Assembly: GCF_900094585.1 (NCBI RefSeq)
Contig: NZ_FMAG01000008.1
Span: forward strand, 124,001-188,000
Origin: Martinezella multihospitum
GTDB taxonomy: Bacteria; Pseudomonadota; Alphaproteobacteria; Rhizobiales; Rhizobiaceae
Length of the DNA stretch: 64,000 nt
Direction: 5' to 3'
Numbering within the stretch: position 1 is the stretch's first letter; each line of letters starts with the position of its first letter. The position numbers and the translations under genes are program-made. Under the pieces are notes generated by a model, which saw nothing but the letters and a program-made list of their open reading frames with translations, was not told where the DNA came from and made no database searches. Positions 17,365 through 26,463 of the stretch are shown in pieces.

Positions 17365-18009
17365 TCAAGGCCAGAGCCGCTCCTTCAGCCAGCCCGCCTT
17401 TTCACGCCGGTATCGCAAGCGATGGTGGCGGCGCTCGGCGTCGCCCTGCCAGAATTCGACCTCATGCGGCATGACGATGAAAAGCGCCCAATTTGCAGCG
17501 ACAAGATCGGGTTCGTCCTGCAATCGCCGATGCTGCACCTTCAATGCATCGTCGAGCTCCTGGGACGAGCCGAGAACCTCGCTTTGACGCTCGGTCAGGG
17601 CGATGGCCTTGGCGCCTGATGCACGCGCACGGAAATCGGCATACCGCTCATGCGCCTCGGCCTGAAACGCCATGCCGCGCAGCCGCACCTGCCGCCCGAG
17701 CTGCGGCCAATAGAAGGTGAGTGACACGGAGGGATTGGCGGCAATCTGCCGACCCTTCGGCCCTCTGCCTGTTGTTGCGAAGTGCCAACCACGCTGGTCG
17801 AGGTTCTTCAGGATGAGAACGCGAGCATCCGGCGCACCATCCTCGTCGATCGTTGAAAGCACCATGGCATGCGGCTCCTTGATATCGGCCTCGATGGCAT
17901 CGTGCAGCCAGTCGGAAAACAGATCTCGCGGATCGTCGGGCGTCAAATCCGCCTCGAACGCCGGAAACGGCCCAGCCAGCGATTTCAATGTGCGCAATTC
18001 GTTCTTCAC
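17365..18009 (-). CDS. pdxH: Pyridoxamine 5'-phosphate oxidase (PdxH-type)
   Basis: The 214-residue protein fits the FMN-dependent PNPOx family, which makes pyridoxal phosphate. Visible parts are PHAMVLSTIDEDGAPDARVLILKNLDQRGWHFAT (FMN site), SLTFYWPQLGRQVRLRG and the C-terminal EFWQG...RYRR...W...RL. The usual substrate RLH motif is RRH here, keeping the arginine and histidine. A GTG start at 18009 has GAGGAG upstream. It follows a methyltransferase gene by ten bases. It may be a second, variant oxidase. Confidence 0.8.
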   Translation of the reverse strand: MKNELRTLKSLAGPFPAFEADLTPDDPRDLFSDWLHDAIEADIKEPHAMVLSTIDEDGAPDARVLILKNLDQRGWHFATTGRGPKGRQIAANPSVSLTFYWPQLGRQVRLRGMAFQAEAHERYADFRARASGAKAIALTERQSEVLGSSQELDDALKVQHRRLQDEPDLVAANWALFIVMPHEVEFWQGDAERRHHRLRYRREKAGWLKERLWP

Positions 18010-18019
18010 GGCATTCTCC

Positions 18020-18796
18020 TCATGGTCTGGCGATGATAAGCCGCAGCGAGCCTTCGAAGAAGGGCTGCGCGCGGAGGGCGCCATAACGGCGATCCCAGGA
18101 TCCGTCGGTGAGATCGCGGCCGAGCTCGGCAACAAAACGCTCGCCAACGGAGATATCGACAAAGCTCCATGCCGAATTGGCAAGCCGCGCGCCGGGATCA
18201 AGCATTCGTTCCGGCCTGCCATAATAGGCCTCGCCGAAACCATCGACGCAGTTCAACGGGATCGGCACCGCCTTGATCTCCACATTACCGCCGAGTGCGG
18301 CCGCGATCCTGCCCATCTCCGGATAACGTCGCGCCTCGACCGCAATCATTTCTGGCGCATAGGTGTGCAGCCACGATCGTTCCAGCAGATGCGGATCGCA
18401 GCTTAAGACCAGGACGGGGCCGCGGGTGACGCGCCGCATCTCGGCAAGCCCGCGGCTGAGATCAGACCATTGATGCACCGTGAATGTCGCCATTGCCGCG
18501 TCGAAACTCCGATCGGCAAAAGCAAGATGTTCCGCCGTTCCGTCGATCGCGACCGGGAGATGCGCTGGCCGCTGGGCACGCATGGAAGCCGACGGCTCGA
18601 CGGCCGTCACCTGCCGATCGACCGGCTCATAGGAGCCAGCACCGGCACCGACATTCAACACCGTTTTCGCATCGCCGAGAGCGGCGCGGATGAATTCGGC
18701 TATACGGGGATCCGGCTGGCGATAGTTGGTATAGCCCGATCCGATCACGCCGTAATTCGCATCGCCTGCACTGCCGTCCTGATGTCTGTCTTGCAC
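18020..18796 (-). CDS. Class I SAM-dependent methyltransferase
   Basis: The 258-residue protein has SAM motif I (TVLNVGAGAGSYEP), the acidic residue closing strand 2 (VTAVEPSASM), and the FDAAMATFTVHQWSDL and VLVLSCDPHLLE segments typical of the Methyltransferase_11 group. GGAGG lies six to seven bases before the GTG at 18796. It starts a two-gene unit with the PNPOx gene and is divergent from a LysR regulator. The acceptor is unknown. Confidence 0.85.
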   Translation of the reverse strand: MQDRHQDGSAGDANYGVIGSGYTNYRQPDPRIAEFIRAALGDAKTVLNVGAGAGSYEPVDRQVTAVEPSASMRAQRPAHLPVAIDGTAEHLAFADRSFDAAMATFTVHQWSDLSRGLAEMRRVTRGPVLVLSCDPHLLERSWLHTYAPEMIAVEARRYPEMGRIAAALGGNVEIKAVPIPLNCVDGFGEAYYGRPERMLDPGARLANSAWSFVDISVGERFVAELGRDLTDGSWDRRYGALRAQPFFEGSLRLIIARP

Positions 18797-18937
18797 CTCA
18801 TACCTCCGTTGCTTCGTCAGACAAAGCTTCGCCGAACGCGAAAATGCCATTGCATCGTCGCGTCATTGTTCGATGAATACGCTGTCCATTTCTCTCGATG
18901 TCAAAAAACACGTTATTTTCTCGGAAGAAAAACGATA

Positions 18938-18947
18938 TGTTCGAACA
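18938..18947. promoter_or_regulatory. TGTTCG-repeat regulatory region before the LysR gene
   Basis: TGTTCGAACA is a perfect ten-base palindrome 21 bases before the LysR start. Further TGTTCG words occur near 18866 and at 18953, in the region between divergent genes. A LysR autoregulatory site is possible. Confidence 0.35.
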
Positions 18948-18968
18948 GTCAATGTTCGGAAAATGCAC

Positions 18969-19904
18969 ATGACTAGACGATTACCCTCCCTGAATGCACT
19001 GCGTGCCTTCGAAGCGGCCGGCCGGCTCGGCCGCATGACGCTTGCCGCAGACGAGCTCAATGTGACGCACAGCGCCGTCAGCCGGCAGATCCAGCATCTG
19101 GAGGAGGTACTTGGCGTTCCCTTGTTCGAAGGGCCGAAAAACCGGCTGAGACTGACTGAAGGCGGGATGACCCTGTTGGGCGGGCTGACGGGCGCATTCG
19201 ACCAGATGGATCTGTCGGTGCGAGCCGTAGCCGATACCGAAGACGGTCAGCTCGACGTCTCCTGCCCCGGCACCTTTACGATGCGCTGGCTCATTCCCCG
19301 CCTCTATCGGTTTCAGGCGAAATACCCCAACATAGAAGTGCGCCTGTCGGCCTCCTCAAAGCCCGTCGATTTCAGCCGCGACGGTTTCGATGTGGCGATC
19401 CGCGTCGGGAGCGCACCATGGCCTTCCGGCGCCGATGTGATTTCCCTGTTTCCGGAGCAAACCGGCGCGGTGCTCGCGCCATCGCTCTTTGCCGCGTCGA
19501 CGCCAGAATTCGAGGGCCTGCCTCAGCTTCATACGCGCACAAGGCTGCGCGCATGGGGCGACTGGCTGGCCCGCTCCGAAAGATCGGTCGCCACCGGACC
19601 GCGCGTCGAATACGAGCATTTTTACTTCATGCTGGAAGCTGCGAGCGCCGGCCTTGGCGTCTGCGTCGCCCCCTGGCCCTATGTCAGCGACGATATCCGT
19701 TTCGGCCGGCTGATGGCGCCATATGGCTTTCTGGAAAGCGGCCACGAATATGTGGCGCTGCGCCGCGCACGTCGGAACCGAAAATCCGTTCTCTTCAGCG
19801 AATGGCTGCAGAACGAAGCCGAGGTCTACGTGCGCGCCAGCACGCCTCCCACTAGAGCAATTCCAGGAAAAGTGCGCAGCGGTTTTCCGTCCGGAATTGC
19901 GTGA
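18969..19904 (+). CDS. LysR family regulator, GcvA-like
   Basis: The 311-residue protein has the GcvA-type LysR N terminus (LPSLNALRAFEAAGRLGRMTLAADELNVTHSAVSRQIQHLEEVLGVPLF motif region) and the substrate domain with a CPGTFTMRWLIPRLYRF segment. ATG 18969 is preferred; 18963 is in frame too. The last 17 residues (TRAIPGKV to PSGIA) are encoded inside the repeat element at 19853, so the original C terminus has been replaced or extended. It is divergent from the methyltransferase-PNPOx unit, its likely target. Confidence 0.9.
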   Translation: MTRRLPSLNALRAFEAAGRLGRMTLAADELNVTHSAVSRQIQHLEEVLGVPLFEGPKNRLRLTEGGMTLLGGLTGAFDQMDLSVRAVADTEDGQLDVSCPGTFTMRWLIPRLYRFQAKYPNIEVRLSASSKPVDFSRDGFDVAIRVGSAPWPSGADVISLFPEQTGAVLAPSLFAASTPEFEGLPQLHTRTRLRAWGDWLARSERSVATGPRVEYEHFYFMLEAASAGLGVCVAPWPYVSDDIRFGRLMAPYGFLESGHEYVALRRARRNRKSVLFSEWLQNEAEVYVRASTPPTRAIPGKVRSGFPSGIA

Positions 19905-19957
19905 AAACAAGGAGCTAGAGCGGTTCAGAGATTCCGTGAAAAACTGAACCGCTCTAG
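19853..19957. repeat. Rhizobial mosaic palindromic repeat, copy 2 (full length)
   Basis: Two palindromic modules are joined: the first runs from AGAGCAATTCCAG to CCGGAATTGCG, the second has perfect 14-base arms CTAGAGCGGTTCAG (19915-19928) and CTGAACCGCTCTAG (19944-19957). The same two-module order occurs at 61652. The element contains the end of the LysR reading frame. Confidence 0.85.
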
Positions 19958-19998
19958 CTGATGCCTGAAACGAGCGTGGCCACCATTTGTCTTCAAGA

Positions 19999-20730
19999 CT
20001 AACCGACCGAAGAAAAACCGGCCTTGCTGAGAATCTCCTGCCCGGTCTCCGATAGCAGGAAGTCCCGCAGATACCTGGTTTCATCATCAGCGCCCTTACG
20101 AATTGTCATGCCGTATTCGATAAGCGGCTGAAACTCGTCAGGTATGTCGATGACGCTGAAAGCCGGATCCCCTGCCAGAAGACGCGCGTTCGAAGAATAG
20201 CTCATCATCAGATCGACGACGCCGTCGGTGATCAGATGGCCGCCGCCCTTGCCCGCTGGCGTCGGCAGCGAATGGCGGCCACCTACCAATTGCTGCGACC
20301 GCGAGCTGATGGCCACGCCTTTGCCCGGATACCGTGCTTCGATCTTGTCGAACACCTCGAAAGCATAGTCGCCGCCCGGATCGTCGCCAGGCGTGGAGGT
20401 ACCAATCCTCACGGCGGGATCGGCCAGGACCGCGAGAAAATTCTCCGTCGTCAAACCAAAATCGGCACGCGCCAGCACACAGAGCCGGTTGCGGGCAAAA
20501 CAGATCGCATCTTCCGCAAGACCAATCAAAGCGAGACGCCGCGGATGCGCCATATTGGCGGAGGCGAAGAGATCGAAACTGCTGCCCGCCTCGATCTCCT
20601 CCCGCAGCAGCCCCGCGGGTCCGAGCGTCAGCGAGATGCCAATGCCGAATTCATGACCAAAAGCACCGATGATCGCCGGAAATGCATGACGCAGACTGCC
20701 GGCAGACAAGACTTGAACTGCATTGCTCAC
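19999..20730 (-). CDS. ModA-like substrate-binding protein without signal peptide
   Basis: The 243-residue protein has the molybdate/tungstate (ModA/WtpA) binding fold: VQVLSAGSLRHAFPAI at the N terminus, EIEAGSSFDLFASANMAHPRRL, and RIGTSTPGDDPGGDYAFEVFDKIEARYPGKG. The sequence begins directly at the first strand with no export signal, so it should stay in the cytosol. The ATG overlaps the ATPase stop by four bases and closes a four-gene importer operon. A role in oxyanion sensing or trapping is an inference. Confidence 0.78.
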   Translation of the reverse strand: MSNAVQVLSAGSLRHAFPAIIGAFGHEFGIGISLTLGPAGLLREEIEAGSSFDLFASANMAHPRRLALIGLAEDAICFARNRLCVLARADFGLTTENFLAVLADPAVRIGTSTPGDDPGGDYAFEVFDKIEARYPGKGVAISSRSQQLVGGRHSLPTPAGKGGGHLITDGVVDLMMSYSSNARLLAGDPAFSVIDIPDEFQPLIEYGMTIRKGADDETRYLRDFLLSETGQEILSKAGFSSVG

Positions 20731-21515
20731 GGGCGATTTCCTTTTCTGTCTCTTTGCCGGAACAGCGGCACGAACGCGGTCTCCATAAGTTCGCCATCGC
20801 CCAGCTTTGCCGAGCGAATGGGAAGACCATAAAGCAGCTCGAGATTATCCTCGGTCATCACATCATCGGTGGCACCAAACACGGTTCTTGCCTGATCGAG
20901 CATGAGCAGCACCTTGTCGGCGACGGCGACCGCATGGTTCGGCTGGTGCGTGGTAAAGGCAATCGCCAACCCTTGGCGATCAGCGAGGGTGGCGAGCAGA
21001 GACAGCACGATATCCTGGTTCTTGAGATCAAGTGCGGAGGCCGGCTCGTCAAGCAGCAGCACGGCATTCTCACCTGCCAGCGCCCTTGCGATCAGCACCA
21101 GCTGGCGCTCACCGCCAGAGAGCGCTTCGATGTTGCGCTGCCCGTAGCCGGCCATGCCGGTGAGATCGAGCGCCTCCATGGCTTTCTCGACATCGACCTT
21201 GCGCGGCGTCTGGAACAGCCCGATGTGACGGGCACGCCCCATCAGCACGACATCGAGCACGGAATAGGGGAAGGAGCCGGAAAACTCTTGCGGCACGAAG
21301 CCCATCTGCGGGTTCAGCGCGACCTTGCCGGCGCTCGGCTTCAAAAGTCCGGCCAGTACGCGCAGCAAAGTGGACTTGCCGCGACCGTTCGGCCCGAGAA
21401 TGGCCGTAATCTCGCCGGTGCGGAGATCGAGATGAAGATCGCGAAACTGCCAACGCTCGCCATCATAGGATTGGCTCGCCCCTTCGATACGCAGCTTGAC
21501 CGGATCAGAACCCAC
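20727..21515 (-). CDS. ABC ATPase, FecE/BtuD/MolC type
   Basis: The 262-residue ATPase has Walker A GPNGRGKST at 41-49, the Q-loop FVPQEFSGSFPYSVLDVVLMGR, signature ALSGGERQLVLIARAL and Walker B VLLLDEPASALD. The Q-loop context and length are those of the metal-chelate (type II) importers. The GTG start lies inside the end of the permease gene (11-base overlap). It would drive the permease encoded just upstream. Confidence 0.92.
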   Translation of the reverse strand: MGSDPVKLRIEGASQSYDGERWQFRDLHLDLRTGEITAILGPNGRGKSTLLRVLAGLLKPSAGKVALNPQMGFVPQEFSGSFPYSVLDVVLMGRARHIGLFQTPRKVDVEKAMEALDLTGMAGYGQRNIEALSGGERQLVLIARALAGENAVLLLDEPASALDLKNQDIVLSLLATLADRQGLAIAFTTHQPNHAVAVADKVLLMLDQARTVFGATDDVMTEDNLELLYGLPIRSAKLGDGELMETAFVPLFRQRDRKGNRP

Positions 21516-22539
21516 GCGCGCCTCGCTGGGTTTGCCTGAGTACCAGAGCGAAGACCGGGGTGCCGATCAGGGCTGTGAGAATACCGAGCGGGATTTCGGA
21601 ACTGGTCGCAGTCCGGGCGATGGTGTCGATGATGAGCAGATAAAGTGCGCCGATCAGCAGGGAGGCCGGCATCATCACGCGATGATCCGGGCCGACGAGC
21701 ATGCGCGCCATATGCGGCACGACGAGACCGACCCAGCCAATGATGCCGCTGACGGCAACCTGCGCTGCGACGATGCAGGAGACCAAGACAAGGATCAGCC
21801 AGCGCAGCGGTTCGACATTGACGCCGAGCGCACGCGCATCCTCGTCGCCGATCGACAGCAAATTGATGCGCCAGCGGAGACCCAGCAAAAGGAGGCTGCC
21901 GACGACGACCGGCCCAGCGATCAGCCAGAACTTTTCCCAATTGGCCGTGGCAAAGCTGCCAAGCAGCCAGAATACCATGGCCGGCAGCTTGTCTTCCGTA
22001 TCGGCAAGATACTGCACCAGGCTCACGAGCGCTCCAAAGAAGCCACTCACGACAACGCCGGCAAGAACAAGCGCCAGGATATTTCGCCGGGCAACAATGC
22101 CATTCAGCCCATAGACGATGACGAGCGCGGATAGACCGAAGATAAAGGCCGAGCCGAGCAGGCCATAACGCGAGAAACTCAAAAGGATGGCAAGCGTGCC
22201 GCCGAAAGCGGCCCCCGAGGATACGCCCATCACCTGCGGCCCTACCAAAGGATTACGGAACACGCCCTGCAGCGTCGCACCTGAGACGGCCAGACCGGCA
22301 CCGGCGAGCAACGCCAGCAGGATACGCGGCATGCGCACCGTGAAGACGACGTTCGCCTCGGTTGCCGTGACGGGCACCGCCGGCGGTGAGATCGGCGACC
22401 AGAGTATTTCCACGACCCGCAGGAATGGAATGTCGTAGCGGCCGACGCCCAGCGAGACAACAGCGACGACCACAAGCAGGATCGCCAATGTGGCGATCGT
22501 CGCTCTAGGCCCGTATCGGCTGGAAGCCGCCACGCTCAT
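21505..22539 (-). CDS. FecCD/BtuC-type ABC permease
   Basis: The 344-residue membrane protein has the ten-helix pattern of type II importers: RMPRILLALLAGAGLAVSGATLQGVFRNPLVGPQVMGVSSGAAFGG, ILALVLAGVVVSGFFGALVSLV and the closing GLVVPHMARMLVGPDHRVMMPASLLIGA motif. The ATG at 22539 overlaps the stop of the binding-protein gene by four bases. Substrate class (iron chelate, cobalamin or molybdate) is open; see the adjoining ModA-like gene. Confidence 0.93.
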   Translation of the reverse strand: MSVAASSRYGPRATIATLAILLVVVAVVSLGVGRYDIPFLRVVEILWSPISPPAVPVTATEANVVFTVRMPRILLALLAGAGLAVSGATLQGVFRNPLVGPQVMGVSSGAAFGGTLAILLSFSRYGLLGSAFIFGLSALVIVYGLNGIVARRNILALVLAGVVVSGFFGALVSLVQYLADTEDKLPAMVFWLLGSFATANWEKFWLIAGPVVVGSLLLLGLRWRINLLSIGDEDARALGVNVEPLRWLILVLVSCIVAAQVAVSGIIGWVGLVVPHMARMLVGPDHRVMMPASLLIGALYLLIIDTIARTATSSEIPLGILTALIGTPVFALVLRQTQRGARGF

Positions 22540-23600
22540 TGCGCGGCGCGATAATCGGTGCGGTAGAATTCCTTGTAATAGGCGTCCGCTTGCTTCTGCA
22601 TATCGATATCCTTGAACCGCTCGGGATAAAGCTCCTTCGCCATCCAGAGTTCGCCAAGCGCCATGGCCTCCGGCATCGGATAGCCCCATGCCTTGGCATA
22701 TTCCGGCATCAGGTAAATGCGGCCGCTCTTGACGGCGTCGATGGTCTGCCAGGAGGGCGCCTTCCTGATCTCATCGACAACGGCGGGATAACGCTCCTGA
22801 ACGAAGATGACGGCGGGGTTCCATGTCAGCACGTCCTCCATCGTCACCTGCTTGAAGCCGCTGATCGAATTGGCGACGTTGCGCGCGCCGGCGCGCTCCA
22901 TCATCAGGCCCGTATATTTGCCGCGGCCATAGGTCGTCAGATCCGGATTGGCCATGTAAACAGGCACGCGCTTGTCTGCCGGAATGTCGGCGAGACGATC
23001 GGCAACGAGCTTGCGCGTCTTCTTCGTTGCCGCAATCATCTCCTCGCCCTGTTCCTTGCGTCCGAGCACATCGGCAATGAGGCGCACGCCGGTCGCAAAA
23101 CCGGCGTCGATCGCAGCTGGCTCATCCTTGACCGAAGGATTGAGCTTGACGGCCTCTTCTGGCGGCACGTCGAGCAGAGAGATCGCCACGACGGAAAGGC
23201 CGGCATCCTCGATCTGCTTGACCATGTCGGCCGGCGCATAGTTGGTCACGAAGACCACATCCGGCTTCAGCTTCAGAAGCTCCTCGATATTCACCTTGGT
23301 CAGACCGCCCGGCATCAGCAGATTGGGCAGCTGCGGCGCAAGCCGCACATAATTGGCGCCAAGCTGCTTCTTCCACTCGTCGAGAACACCGACCACCTTG
23401 TCCATCGCATCAAGCTGAACCGCAATATTGAGCGTCTGGTGCTGCAGGATGACGACCCGATTGACCGCATCGGGAATATGCACCTGCCTGCCGATCTGAT
23501 CGGTGATGACACGGTCGGCCCAGGCGGGAGCGGAAAATAACAAGCTACTGAAAATGATAAGGATTTTAACGACGGCAAGCAGATGGCGGAGCTGAAACAT
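22536..23600 (-). CDS. Periplasmic binding protein, FecB/MolA (cluster A-II) type
   Basis: The 354-residue protein starts with a signal peptide (LRHLLAVVKILIIFSSLLFSAPAWA) and carries the helical-hinge class III fold: ITDQIGRQVHIPDAVNRVVIL, LLKLKPDVVFVTNYAP and a C-terminal region with AWGYPMPEAMALGELWMAKELYPERF. GGGAG precedes the ATG at 23600 by six bases. It is the first gene of the operon and would capture the substrate in the periplasm. MolA of molybdate/tungstate importers has this fold too. Confidence 0.88.
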   Translation of the reverse strand: MFQLRHLLAVVKILIIFSSLLFSAPAWADRVITDQIGRQVHIPDAVNRVVILQHQTLNIAVQLDAMDKVVGVLDEWKKQLGANYVRLAPQLPNLLMPGGLTKVNIEELLKLKPDVVFVTNYAPADMVKQIEDAGLSVVAISLLDVPPEEAVKLNPSVKDEPAAIDAGFATGVRLIADVLGRKEQGEEMIAATKKTRKLVADRLADIPADKRVPVYMANPDLTTYGRGKYTGLMMERAGARNVANSISGFKQVTMEDVLTWNPAVIFVQERYPAVVDEIRKAPSWQTIDAVKSGRIYLMPEYAKAWGYPMPEAMALGELWMAKELYPERFKDIDMQKQADAYYKEFYRTDYRAAQ

Positions 23601-23681
23601 GGAATTCTCCCGGAAAGGTTCCAACCGCTATCATTATATTTCCTCGTATACAACGACCGCCAATCCGAAACCGAGCGGTAA

Positions 23682-23708
23682 GCCGCGCCATGACGATGAT
23701 GGCGCGGC
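23682..23708 (-). terminator. Hairpin after the oligopeptide ABC operon
   Basis: Perfect ten-base arms GCCGCGCCAT and ATGGCGCGGC enclose seven bases, just after the double ATPase stop. The following T-run is short, so termination may be partial. It separates the peptide operon from the FecB-type operon. Confidence 0.6.
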
Positions 23709-23715
23709 GTCCCTC

Positions 23716-25521
23716 TCAAGCCACCTGAAAAAAATGGCCATCGCCGGCCTGCTCGTATGTCCGCTTTGGCGGCCGATAGTCGGTTGCGCGGAACGGGCTC
23801 CCTATCTCCTCGTTGGAGATGCGCCGCACCGGGCGACGCGTGGGATCGGCAATCGGAACTGCCGCCATCAGGCGCTTGGTATAGTCATGCTGCGGGTTGT
23901 CGAAAACCGCCCGGCGCGGTCCGATCTCGACGATCTCGCCCAGATACATCACCGCAACACGGTGGCTGATACGCTCGACGACCGCCATGTCGTGGCTGAT
24001 GAAGAGATAGCCGAGACCGTATTTCTCCTGCAGATCCAGCATGAGGTTGATGACCTGGGCCTTGACCGAGACGTCGAGCGCGGACACCGATTCATCGGCA
24101 ATGAGAAGCTTCGGTTCAAGCGCCAGCGCCCGGGCGATGCAGACACGCTGGCGCTGCCCGCCTGAGAACTCATGCGGGAAGCGATCCGCCATCGCGGCCG
24201 AGAGGCCGACCCGTTCGAGAAGGTCGCTCACGCGATCCTTTGCCTGCGCGGCGGTCGCCAGGCCATGGGCGATGATCGGTTCGGCGATCGCCTGGCCGAT
24301 ACGCATGCGCGGATTGAGACTTTCGAACGGGTCCTGAAAGATCATCTGCGCTTCGCGCCTGATATCGGCGAGATCATCCCTGCCGGCCTTCAGGACATCC
24401 TTGCCGTCGATGCGGATTTCGCCTGACATCGCCGGGGCAAGACGGATGATCGAACGTCCGGTTGTCGACTTGCCGCAGCCGGATTCGCCGACAAGCGACA
24501 GGGTTTCGCCCTGCCTGAGTTCAAGGGAAACACCTTCGACCGCATGGATGCTGCCGACGGTTCTGCGCAGAAAACCACGCTTGACTGGAAAACGGGTAAT
24601 GAGGTTATCCACCTTCAGGATCGGCGGCTGATTGAGCTTGACCGTGTCTTCGGTCGGCCTGACCGGCTGCACCTCGCCGGTCGCCATATCCACCTGCGGG
24701 AAACGCAAGGGGCGGTCCTTTCCGGTCATCGAGCCGAGCTGCGGCACGGCTGAAAGAAGGGCGCGCGTATAAGGATGCCTGGCGCCGGCAAAGAGGGCCG
24801 CCGTCGTATCCGTCTCAACCTGTTCGCCGCGATACATAACGACGGTGCGATCGGAAATCTCGGCGACGACCCCCATGTCATGGGTGATGAAGAGCACAGA
24901 CATGCCCTCCTCTTCCTGCAGCGTCTTGATCAGACCGAGGATCTGCGCCTGAATGGTCACGTCGAGCGCCGTCGTCGGTTCGTCGGCGATTAGCAGCTTC
25001 GGATCGCAGGCAAGCGCGATCGCAATCACCACGCGCTGGCGCATGCCGCCGGAAAAATTCATCGGATATTCGTTGAGCCGCGATTTCGCCGAGGGGATGC
25101 GCACCTTCTCAAGCAGACGCACGGCTTCGCCTTCGGCCTGCGACTGCGACATACCGCGATGCTGCACCAGAACCTCGGTGATCTGCTGGCCAATCCTCAG
25201 GACGGGATTGAGCGAGGTCATCGGCTCCTGGAAGATCATGCCGATTCGATTGCCGCGGATCGCCTGCATATCGGCAAGCGGTAGGGATAGGAGATCCTGA
25301 CCTTCGAATTCGATCCTGCCTGTTATCCGCGAATTGGCCGGCGACAGAAGCCGCATGATCGACATGGCGGTGACGCTTTTGCCTGAGCCGGATTCGCCGA
25401 CGACTGCAACGGTTTCCTGCGGACCGATATCGAAGCTGATATCACGGACGACATTGCGCCATTCGCCACCGACGCGGAAGGCCGTGTTGAGCTTGGAGAT
25501 GGAAAGGATCGGTTTGGTCAT
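23716..25521 (-). CDS. Double ABC ATPase (DppD-DppF type) of the nucleoside-hydrolase operon
   Basis: The 601-residue protein contains two ATPase domains. The first shows Walker A VGESGSGKS near 48, FSGGMRQRVVIAIALA and LLIADEPTTALD; the second VGESGCGKST near 345, FSGGQRQRVCIARALA and LLIADESVSALD. Both carry the peptide-family C-terminal extension. It is the last gene of a seven-gene operon with two permeases and a binding protein, so the importer is complete. It is a clear paralogue of the orphan at 2433. Confidence 0.94.
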   Translation of the reverse strand: MTKPILSISKLNTAFRVGGEWRNVVRDISFDIGPQETVAVVGESGSGKSVTAMSIMRLLSPANSRITGRIEFEGQDLLSLPLADMQAIRGNRIGMIFQEPMTSLNPVLRIGQQITEVLVQHRGMSQSQAEGEAVRLLEKVRIPSAKSRLNEYPMNFSGGMRQRVVIAIALACDPKLLIADEPTTALDVTIQAQILGLIKTLQEEEGMSVLFITHDMGVVAEISDRTVVMYRGEQVETDTTAALFAGARHPYTRALLSAVPQLGSMTGKDRPLRFPQVDMATGEVQPVRPTEDTVKLNQPPILKVDNLITRFPVKRGFLRRTVGSIHAVEGVSLELRQGETLSLVGESGCGKSTTGRSIIRLAPAMSGEIRIDGKDVLKAGRDDLADIRREAQMIFQDPFESLNPRMRIGQAIAEPIIAHGLATAAQAKDRVSDLLERVGLSAAMADRFPHEFSGGQRQRVCIARALALEPKLLIADESVSALDVSVKAQVINLMLDLQEKYGLGYLFISHDMAVVERISHRVAVMYLGEIVEIGPRRAVFDNPQHDYTKRLMAAVPIADPTRRPVRRISNEEIGSPFRATDYRPPKRTYEQAGDGHFFQVA

Positions 25522-25524
25522 GGC

Positions 25525-26463
25525 TCAGCCTTCCCGCCGTGGATTGAGGATGTCACGCAGCGCATCGCCGATGAGATTGATGCCGACGATCAGCATAAGA
25601 AGCGCAAGGCCTGGGAAGAAACTGATCCAATAGTCGCCGGAGAGCAGATATTCGAAGCCGTTGGAGATCAGCAGGCCAAGAGACGGCTGCGTCACCGGCA
25701 GACCGATGCCGAGAAAGGAAAGCGTCGCCTCGAGCATGATGGCATAGGCCACGCGCATCGTGGCAACGACGATCAAGGGCGGCAGGCAGTTCGGCAGGAT
25801 GTGACGAAACAGGATGCTCCTGTCCGGCAGGGCCATGGAGCGGGCAGCATCGACGTAGGCGCGCTTGCGCTCCACCAGTGCGGACCCGCGGATTGTGCGG
25901 GCATAATAGGCCCATTGCGTGACGATGAGCGCCAGGATGATCTTGTCGACACCCTGGCCGAGGATGGCGAGAAAGATCAGAGCGATGAGGATCGCCGGGA
26001 AACTTAGCTGGATATCGACTACTCGCATCAGGAAGGCATCGAGGCGGCCGCCGACATAAGCGCTGACAAGCCCGATCGAAGCGCCTATGACGAGCGCCAC
26101 GGCAGCGCTCGATATGCCGACAAGCAGGCTGGTGCGAAGACCATAGAGGATTGCGCTCATCAGATCGCGCCCCTGGTCGTCGGTGCCGATCAGATAGAAC
26201 ATGCCGGTGGTGCTGTGCGATCCGGGCGGCAAACGTCCGTCCAGGATGTCGAGCTGGGATAGATCGTAAGGGTTCTGCGGCGCGAGCAAAGGCGCGAATA
26301 GTGCCGCAACCACGAAGATGGCGACGATGACGAGACCTGCCAGCGCAAGCTTGTCGTGCAGGAGGGCCGACATCGTCTGACGGAAGGGCGAGCGCGACGT
26401 GACCCTACCGGCACTCCCCTGGCCCGAATGCACGGAGCCTGCATTTGCGCTATCCTGGCTCAT
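25525..26463 (-). CDS. ABC permease, DppC type
   Basis: The 312-residue membrane protein has an N-terminal cytosolic tail, a first helix (LALAGLVIVAIFVVAALFAPLLA), the DDQGRDLMSAILYGLRTSLLVG periplasmic loop characteristic of DppC/OppC and the EAA-type loop (YVDAARSMALPDRSILFRHILPNCLPPLIV). It pairs with the DppB-like gene, with which it overlaps by one base, and lies three bases before the ATPase gene. Confidence 0.94.
   Translation of the reverse strand: MSQDSANAGSVHSGQGSAGRVTSRSPFRQTMSALLHDKLALAGLVIVAIFVVAALFAPLLAPQNPYDLSQLDILDGRLPPGSHSTTGMFYLIGTDDQGRDLMSAILYGLRTSLLVGISSAAVALVIGASIGLVSAYVGGRLDAFLMRVVDIQLSFPAILIALIFLAILGQGVDKIILALIVTQWAYYARTIRGSALVERKRAYVDAARSMALPDRSILFRHILPNCLPPLIVVATMRVAYAIMLEATLSFLGIGLPVTQPSLGLLISNGFEYLLSGDYWISFFPGLALLMLIVGINLIGDALRDILNPRREG

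Noticed and set aside
23625..23640. TATAAT on the minus strand as the FecB-operon promoter
   Set aside because: A good -10 is visible, but no -35 at acceptable spacing was found, so it was not listed as a feature.
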